Assembly: GCA_965199705.1 (NCBI GenBank)
Contig: OZ241359.1
Span: 806,001-870,000 of the forward strand
Direction: 5' to 3'
Source of the DNA: Azophilus sp965199705
Lineage (GTDB): Bacteria; Pseudomonadota; Gammaproteobacteria; Pseudomonadales; Azotimanducaceae
DNA length: 64,000 bases
The translations under genes were made by a program, and so were the position numbers. The notes under the pieces are model-generated. The model was not told the origin of the DNA, did not search any database, and saw only the letters and a program-made list of their open reading frames with translations. Shown in pieces: positions 59,826-64,000 of the stretch. The stretch's first letter is position 1. Each line of letters starts with the position of its first letter.

Positions 59826-61736
59826 ATGATTTTCAGGCCGCTACTCGGTGTGCATCGGGCCAGTCTGGTCGCTGTGATTCTGCTGATTTCCGGTTGCGCC
59901 ACCGTTCAGGTTGAACGGTTGGATTTCCGTCTTGCCGATGCCGAGCAGCGCCCGCTATCTGAAGGCGGATTGATAACGCCGGGAACCCGGGCAAGGCTGC
60001 AAGAAGTTTCTACCACCTCCACCGACGGTTCGCGTCAGGATCTGAACGACGCAGCCGCATACACCGTCACGGTTACCGGTGGCAGTTGGGACAGGAATAC
60101 CGGTGAAATCCGGTTCAGCGAAGTGCCTCAGGAAGTGCCGGAGGCCGGCTATGAAGTTGTGGTTCAACATGCGTCCGGTGCGCGCCAGGTGCAGCGATTC
60201 AAGGCGGATTTCGCGCGCATTCTGGGGCCGGAACCGGACGACGTCAGCCAGATCGAGGTCCGCCTGATCTGGTGGGACGGCGACGAACCCTACATCATCC
60301 CGGAGCAGTCGTCCCTGATCCCTGGCGCTGCCTATGAGCTGCAAGTGCTCGTGGAAGACGTGCGCGGGCGGCGCTTTGAAACCAGTTCGACTGATTATCC
60401 GGTGCCGACCGAGCGGCTGGAAACCCGGATCGAGGGTCTGATTCCCTCGGCGGACACCGACCTTGTATATGTCGCGCAGCCGGATCCGCAAGCTGCATAC
60501 GCCATCGAGGTGACCTACGGACCTGGTTCCGGTATCACCCGCAGCCTGGCGTTTGTGCACGATCCGGCCATGACGGATGGTCCGCCTGCCGACGCCGTGG
60601 CAGTCGTCTCGATCGAGGGTGCGCTGGGCAGTGCGACCTCGCTGAAACCTGGCGATATCCTGCCTCTTGAGGTCAATGTTCGTGATCTCGCAGGGCGTAC
60701 CTGGACCCTGAACCGCAAGGGACCCGGTTCGCACACTGCGCAAACGTTCCGATTGCCGCCCGACCGCCTTCGAATTGACGTGGAAAACGGCGCCTATGAT
60801 GCTGAGCAGGGCAGGGTGTCCTTCTCCGACGATGCCCAATCCATGCTGGGCGCAGTCTTTGGGCTACGCCTGACCTATGCCGGAAGGTCGGATCTCGCGA
60901 CGATCAAGGAGTATGCACCCGATTTCCTGGGCATTGTGCCGCTGATGCAAACGGATGCCCTGACTTACGCCGGCCAGGACGGCTATGGCGGGCGTGATGG
61001 CCGCGACGGCCAGCCCGGCACCCGAGGCAACGGCACCACTCGCGAAATGGCGCGCGCCGGAGACGGCCGCGCGGGCGGACATGGCACGCCGGGTCAAGCG
61101 GGCGCGCGCGGCTCCCCAGGCCCGAACCTGCGCATTGTGGCTCGAGAATTGCGCACGCTTGATGCCAGCACGCGGCTGGCCCTGTTTGAAGTGCGAGTGC
61201 CGGGGCAGGCCGCCGAGTATTTCATTCGCGAGTTGCAGGGCACGCCGGTGAGCATTGTCAGCCGCGGTGGATCGGGCGGCGCGGGTGGCGTCGGCGGTAA
61301 CGGTGGCGTTGGCGGTGACGGAGGAGAAGGCTACTTTTCAGGTGGCGGAGGCGATGGCGGGAACGCTGGAAGCGGTGGCGATGGTGGAGATGGCGGCAAT
61401 GGCGGTGCGATTACGGTGATCCTGTCCAGCCACGATCTCGAGCAGGTTTTCGTGTTGGACAGCCAGGGCGGTCCGGGTGGCAGCGGGGGCGCCGAGGGCG
61501 TTGCCGGTCAGCCTGGTATTCCGGGTTCATCCGGGCAATGGCAAGGCGCCGACATTTCCAAGGATCAAGTTCCGCCTGAAATCGGTTCCTATGGCAATGA
61601 GGGGAATATCAGCCATACCGGCCGGGATGGGCACAGCGGCCTGGCTGGCACGGTGGAAATCATGGTTGACGAAGAGCAGGCAAGCTCCGTGGTGCGGCGC
61701 ATTCCGGAACATATACAGTCTGTCACACTGTTCTGA
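59826..61736 (+). CDS. Large lipoprotein with collagen-like and Gly-rich repeats
   Basis: 636 residues. A signal peptide ends in the lipobox LLISGC (Cys24), so the protein is lipid-anchored. Residues 25-380 form beta-rich segments of unknown fold. At about 381-430 lies a collagen-like stretch (GGRDGRDGQPGTRG, then GTPGQAGARGSPGP), and at about 480-530 a Gly-Gly-x repeat region (GGSGGAGGVGGNGGVGGDGG). A final short beta-like domain follows. It is the first of a three-gene cluster with a periplasmic repeat protein and an ExbB/MotA-like channel; a role as an extended surface or periplasmic filament is a guess. Confidence 0.7.
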   Translation: MIFRPLLGVHRASLVAVILLISGCATVQVERLDFRLADAEQRPLSEGGLITPGTRARLQEVSTTSTDGSRQDLNDAAAYTVTVTGGSWDRNTGEIRFSEVPQEVPEAGYEVVVQHASGARQVQRFKADFARILGPEPDDVSQIEVRLIWWDGDEPYIIPEQSSLIPGAAYELQVLVEDVRGRRFETSSTDYPVPTERLETRIEGLIPSADTDLVYVAQPDPQAAYAIEVTYGPGSGITRSLAFVHDPAMTDGPPADAVAVVSIEGALGSATSLKPGDILPLEVNVRDLAGRTWTLNRKGPGSHTAQTFRLPPDRLRIDVENGAYDAEQGRVSFSDDAQSMLGAVFGLRLTYAGRSDLATIKEYAPDFLGIVPLMQTDALTYAGQDGYGGRDGRDGQPGTRGNGTTREMARAGDGRAGGHGTPGQAGARGSPGPNLRIVARELRTLDASTRLALFEVRVPGQAAEYFIRELQGTPVSIVSRGGSGGAGGVGGNGGVGGDGGEGYFSGGGGDGGNAGSGGDGGDGGNGGAITVILSSHDLEQVFVLDSQGGPGGSGGAEGVAGQPGIPGSSGQWQGADISKDQVPPEIGSYGNEGNISHTGRDGHSGLAGTVEIMVDEEQASSVVRRIPEHIQSVTLF

Positions 61737-61798
61737 ATCTCCATGTGCATCGGGAACAGCCAGCGTCGCCATAGCAACATCGAATTCCAGAGCCAGGA

Positions 61799-63169
61799 AT
61801 GACCGGCGCCGGGCCGACCGACGATTCTCCTTACGTGGCTACGGAGCCGAGCTTCAAGCCGCCACGACGGCGGCGCAAGACTGTCAGATGGATCTCCGTA
61901 GGCGTTCTCGGTGCGATTTTCGTGCTCCTGATCATCATGGCTCAGGTTCCTGACCCAGATGCGTTGGCAAGTGAATTGGCGGAAGGCGCGCTGGCGGCGA
62001 TGCCCGCGAACGAGCTGACGACAGACGATCTGGAATCGGCTGTCGCTGCTGTTGCTGACGCGATGGAACTTTCGCCGGAAAACGAGTCGGCGAGGCGGGC
62101 GACAGAGCTCCTGCAACAACGCGCCGAGACCCAGATCGCGTTGAGCATCAAGGACGAAGCGTTCGACGCTGCGCAGTCGATGCTGGCGGTGGCCCGCACG
62201 GCTTGGCCAACGCAATCAAGGTTCGGCGAGGAGGGCGTTCTTCACCAGACCCTGTCGGACGCGCTTGCCATTCGGTCGTTGAGCGCGGATATCGCAGAGC
62301 GGATTCGGGGCGTGACGAGCCGTTTGGATGACAGCGTCCCGGACAATCGCGAGTTGCGTGTTGTACTGGAACAACTGCGTACGGCGCTGGACATGGCCCC
62401 GGCAGACGACGATTTGCTCGCCCTGCACAGAGACGTTCGGGAAATCCTGTTGCGCGCTTCGTCGGAAGCCCTGGCCGCCGGCGAGCTCGTGCGTGCGCAA
62501 GCACTGCTGGATACAACGTCAATAGAAACCGAATGGGCGGACGACCCGACACTTGCCAGATTGCGCGACCAGATGGCCCGATACCAGAGAGAACGCAATC
62601 GGGCCGAAGAAGTCAGCCGGCTTCTGACGGTCGGCGAAGGTCACCTTCGGCGTGATCGACTCAGCACGCCGCCAGGCGAGAACGCAGTCGATGTCTTTCA
62701 GCAGGTTCTCGCGCTGGAACCGGGCAATACGAGCGCTCGGTCGGGGTTGGCCCGAGTGGCGGACCGATATGCCGTGTTGACGCGCGCAGCGATCCGCGAA
62801 GGCGACCCTGCTGCTGCCAGACGACTGCTTGGCAGGATGATCGGGCTATTCCCGGGGCATGTCGAAACGACTCGCCTGCAGACGGAGATTGATGTATTGG
62901 AGTCCGCGCTCGCTGCCGCAGCGGCGCCGGCCCCGGACCCTGTTGCGGCGGCTGTGCCAGCGCAAGCGGGTGAGGCGGACGGGTCACCTGTGGATCAGGA
63001 GCCTGAATTCGATCCCCTGCCGGACGATGCCGAGGGCCGTCTGTGGTTTGCGGTCAAGGACAGTTGCGAAGAATCCGAGCTGCGTCGCTACATCGAGACC
63101 TATCCGGCGGGACGCTTTATCGAGGAGGCCTGGCGTCGGCGTTCCGCGTGCGTGGAACGCCGCGAATGA
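61799..63169 (+). CDS. Single-span protein with periplasmic TPR-like repeats
   Basis: 456 residues: a short basic cytoplasmic part (PPRRRRKTVRW), one membrane segment (SVGVLGAIFVLLIIMAQV) and a long helical periplasmic part with TPR-like units (LESAVAAVADAMELSPENES, then VFQQVLALEPGNTSARSGLA). The end has an ELRRYIETYPAGRFIEEAW block similar to the short repeats near caspase-like and TPR proteins. Its stop overlaps the next start as ATGA, so the two are coupled. Confidence 0.72.
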   Translation: MTGAGPTDDSPYVATEPSFKPPRRRRKTVRWISVGVLGAIFVLLIIMAQVPDPDALASELAEGALAAMPANELTTDDLESAVAAVADAMELSPENESARRATELLQQRAETQIALSIKDEAFDAAQSMLAVARTAWPTQSRFGEEGVLHQTLSDALAIRSLSADIAERIRGVTSRLDDSVPDNRELRVVLEQLRTALDMAPADDDLLALHRDVREILLRASSEALAAGELVRAQALLDTTSIETEWADDPTLARLRDQMARYQRERNRAEEVSRLLTVGEGHLRRDRLSTPPGENAVDVFQQVLALEPGNTSARSGLARVADRYAVLTRAAIREGDPAAARRLLGRMIGLFPGHVETTRLQTEIDVLESALAAAAAPAPDPVAAAVPAQAGEADGSPVDQEPEFDPLPDDAEGRLWFAVKDSCEESELRRYIETYPAGRFIEEAWRRRSACVERRE

Positions 63170-64000
63170 GCAAGGCAGGGTTCGATCTCAGCCGGATCAA
63201 CCCGGACGACCTGCGTGTTGTTGCAGCGCTGGTCAGCATACTGGTCGCCGGTTTGGCGCTGACTGCGATGAGTTTCCTGCTGGAGCCGACTTCTACCGCC
63301 GCCGTCCTGCTGCTTGATCGGCAGAGCCAGGCGCTGCCCTATCCCCTGACCGTGCAAAATCTGATGCACTTCATGTTTGCCCTGGGCGTCGGCGAAGTGG
63401 TGGTGAGGCTGTACGGCGCACACGATGCGCGTCGCCAGATCGACAAGGGGCTGCTTGCGGGCCGCACCATCGACATGCTCGGCGAGAAGGCGCTGCGAGA
63501 CCTGCATGAGCGCATCAAGCGGGATGGCGCCGGTCGGGATTCACATCTTCATCGTTTGGTGCATCGCATTATCGTGCAGTATCAGGCAACGGGCTCGGTG
63601 GGTGAGGCGCAGGCCGTACTCGATTCCAGCGTCGAGTACTTTCAGCACGAGATCGGGCTGCGCTACAACATGTTGCGCTACCTGACCTGGCTGCTGCCCA
63701 CACTGGGTTTCATCGGCACCATCGTGGGCATCAGCCTGGCCCTGGCCACGGCCGGCGCCTTGCCTGATCTTGAGGATCGGCAAGCGCTTGAGAGTTGGAT
63801 CAATGCGCTTACCGGCGGCCTTGGCGTTGCCTTCTACACCACCTTGGTGGGGCTGATGCTGTCTGCGGTACTGGTTTTCCTCAGCAATATTGCATCGGGC
63901 CGGGAGGAGCGGGCGCTGAACGATACGGGGCAATATTGCCTCGACAATCTCGTCAGCCGGTTGCGCAACCAGCCACTGGCATCGTCGGATCTGATGCGCG
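63166..64000 (+). CDS. MotA/TolQ/ExbB-family proton channel protein (5' part)
   Basis: The first 278 residues are visible; the gene runs past the window edge. After an early hydrophobic segment (VVAALVSILVAGLALTAMSF) and a second one, the family core appears: LRYLTWLLPTLGFIGTIVGI and TGGLGVAFYTTLVGLMLSAV, the paired helices of MotA/TolQ/ExbB channel subunits. The N-terminal 150 residues differ from ExbB and are longer. The expected partner, an ExbD/TolR/MotB or OmpA-type protein, should follow in the next sequence. Confidence 0.8.
   Translation, partial: MSKAGFDLSRINPDDLRVVAALVSILVAGLALTAMSFLLEPTSTAAVLLLDRQSQALPYPLTVQNLMHFMFALGVGEVVVRLYGAHDARRQIDKGLLAGRTIDMLGEKALRDLHERIKRDGAGRDSHLHRLVHRIIVQYQATGSVGEAQAVLDSSVEYFQHEIGLRYNMLRYLTWLLPTLGFIGTIVGISLALATAGALPDLEDRQALESWINALTGGLGVAFYTTLVGLMLSAVLVFLSNIASGREERALNDTGQYCLDNLVSRLRNQPLASSDLMR

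Noticed and set aside
60966..61420. DNA tandem repeat in the lipoprotein gene
   Set aside because: The periodicity is at protein level (Gly-x-y and Gly-Gly-x); the DNA units differ enough that it is not a simple nucleotide repeat.
1..64000. tRNA or rRNA genes and complete insertion sequences
   Set aside because: I saw no cloverleaf-like segments with CCA-side motifs, no rRNA stretches and no transposase with terminal repeats; a dedicated scan could still find a tRNA I missed.

Overview
The window looks like about 64 kb of chromosome from a GC-rich, free-living gammaproteobacterium, probably an aquatic heterotroph. The best taxonomic clue is a 6S RNA gene placed directly upstream of the 5-formyltetrahydrofolate cyclo-ligase gene, an order typical of gammaproteobacteria. 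TonB-dependent receptors, a cytochrome P450 with a matching [2Fe-2S] ferredoxin, luciferase-like oxidoreductases, acyl-CoA enzymes and a quinoprotein amine dehydrogenase fit an environmental degrader of diverse organic carbon. Species cannot be assigned from the sequence alone.

Layout. 1-5.3 kb holds the end of ilvA, a UPF0324 membrane protein, def, the cyclo-ligase gene with 6S RNA, a truncated ATPase and a fumarylacetoacetase-family gene. 5.4-11.1 kb is a tightly coupled minus-strand operon: a DNA cytosine methyltransferase, a 988-residue protein with an N-terminal MORC/MutL-like GHKL ATPase and a C-terminal histidine-kinase module, and a receiver-domain protein. About 1.2 kb of gene debris follows. 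12.1-24.9 kb mixes metabolism and membrane genes (SDR, MMPL/RND transporter, CDP-alcohol phosphatidyltransferase, P450, desaturase, argS) with two defence-type ATPases. 24.9-31.8 kb carries nitroreductase, panB-panC-coaX, a POT peptide transporter, a DsbA-like protein and a membrane-anchored nuclease-fold protein. 32-37.4 kb has two LLM oxidoreductases, enoyl-CoA hydratase, ferredoxin, CoA transferase and coaE. 37.4-43.5 kb has YceI, an EF-hand/ECF sigma/anti-sigma/Spy-like cluster, another enoyl-CoA hydratase and an octaheme cytochrome with TPRs. 43.5-46.7 kb is a compact amine dehydrogenase locus (heavy chain, TTQ light chain, cytochrome c, SDR). 47-50.5 kb is an unrecognised two-gene ATPase module. 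50.6-59.6 kb has two TonB-dependent receptors and an S9 peptidase, interrupted by an ATPase cassette lying between diverged direct repeats. 59.8 kb to the end is a lipoprotein / periplasmic repeat protein / ExbB-MotA-like channel cluster that runs out of the window.

Best candidates for an undescribed system are (1) the methyltransferase / dual-GHKL kinase / receiver operon, which looks like a phosphorelay wired to DNA modification; (2) the two-gene ATPase module at 46970-50461; and (3) the lipoprotein/TPR/proton-channel cluster at the right edge. Several ATPase genes are broken, and three carry unusual repeat arrays or a perfect inverted repeat just upstream, suggesting autoregulated, rapidly turning-over defence genes set among stable housekeeping genes. 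All functional statements rest on motif reading; no database search was run.
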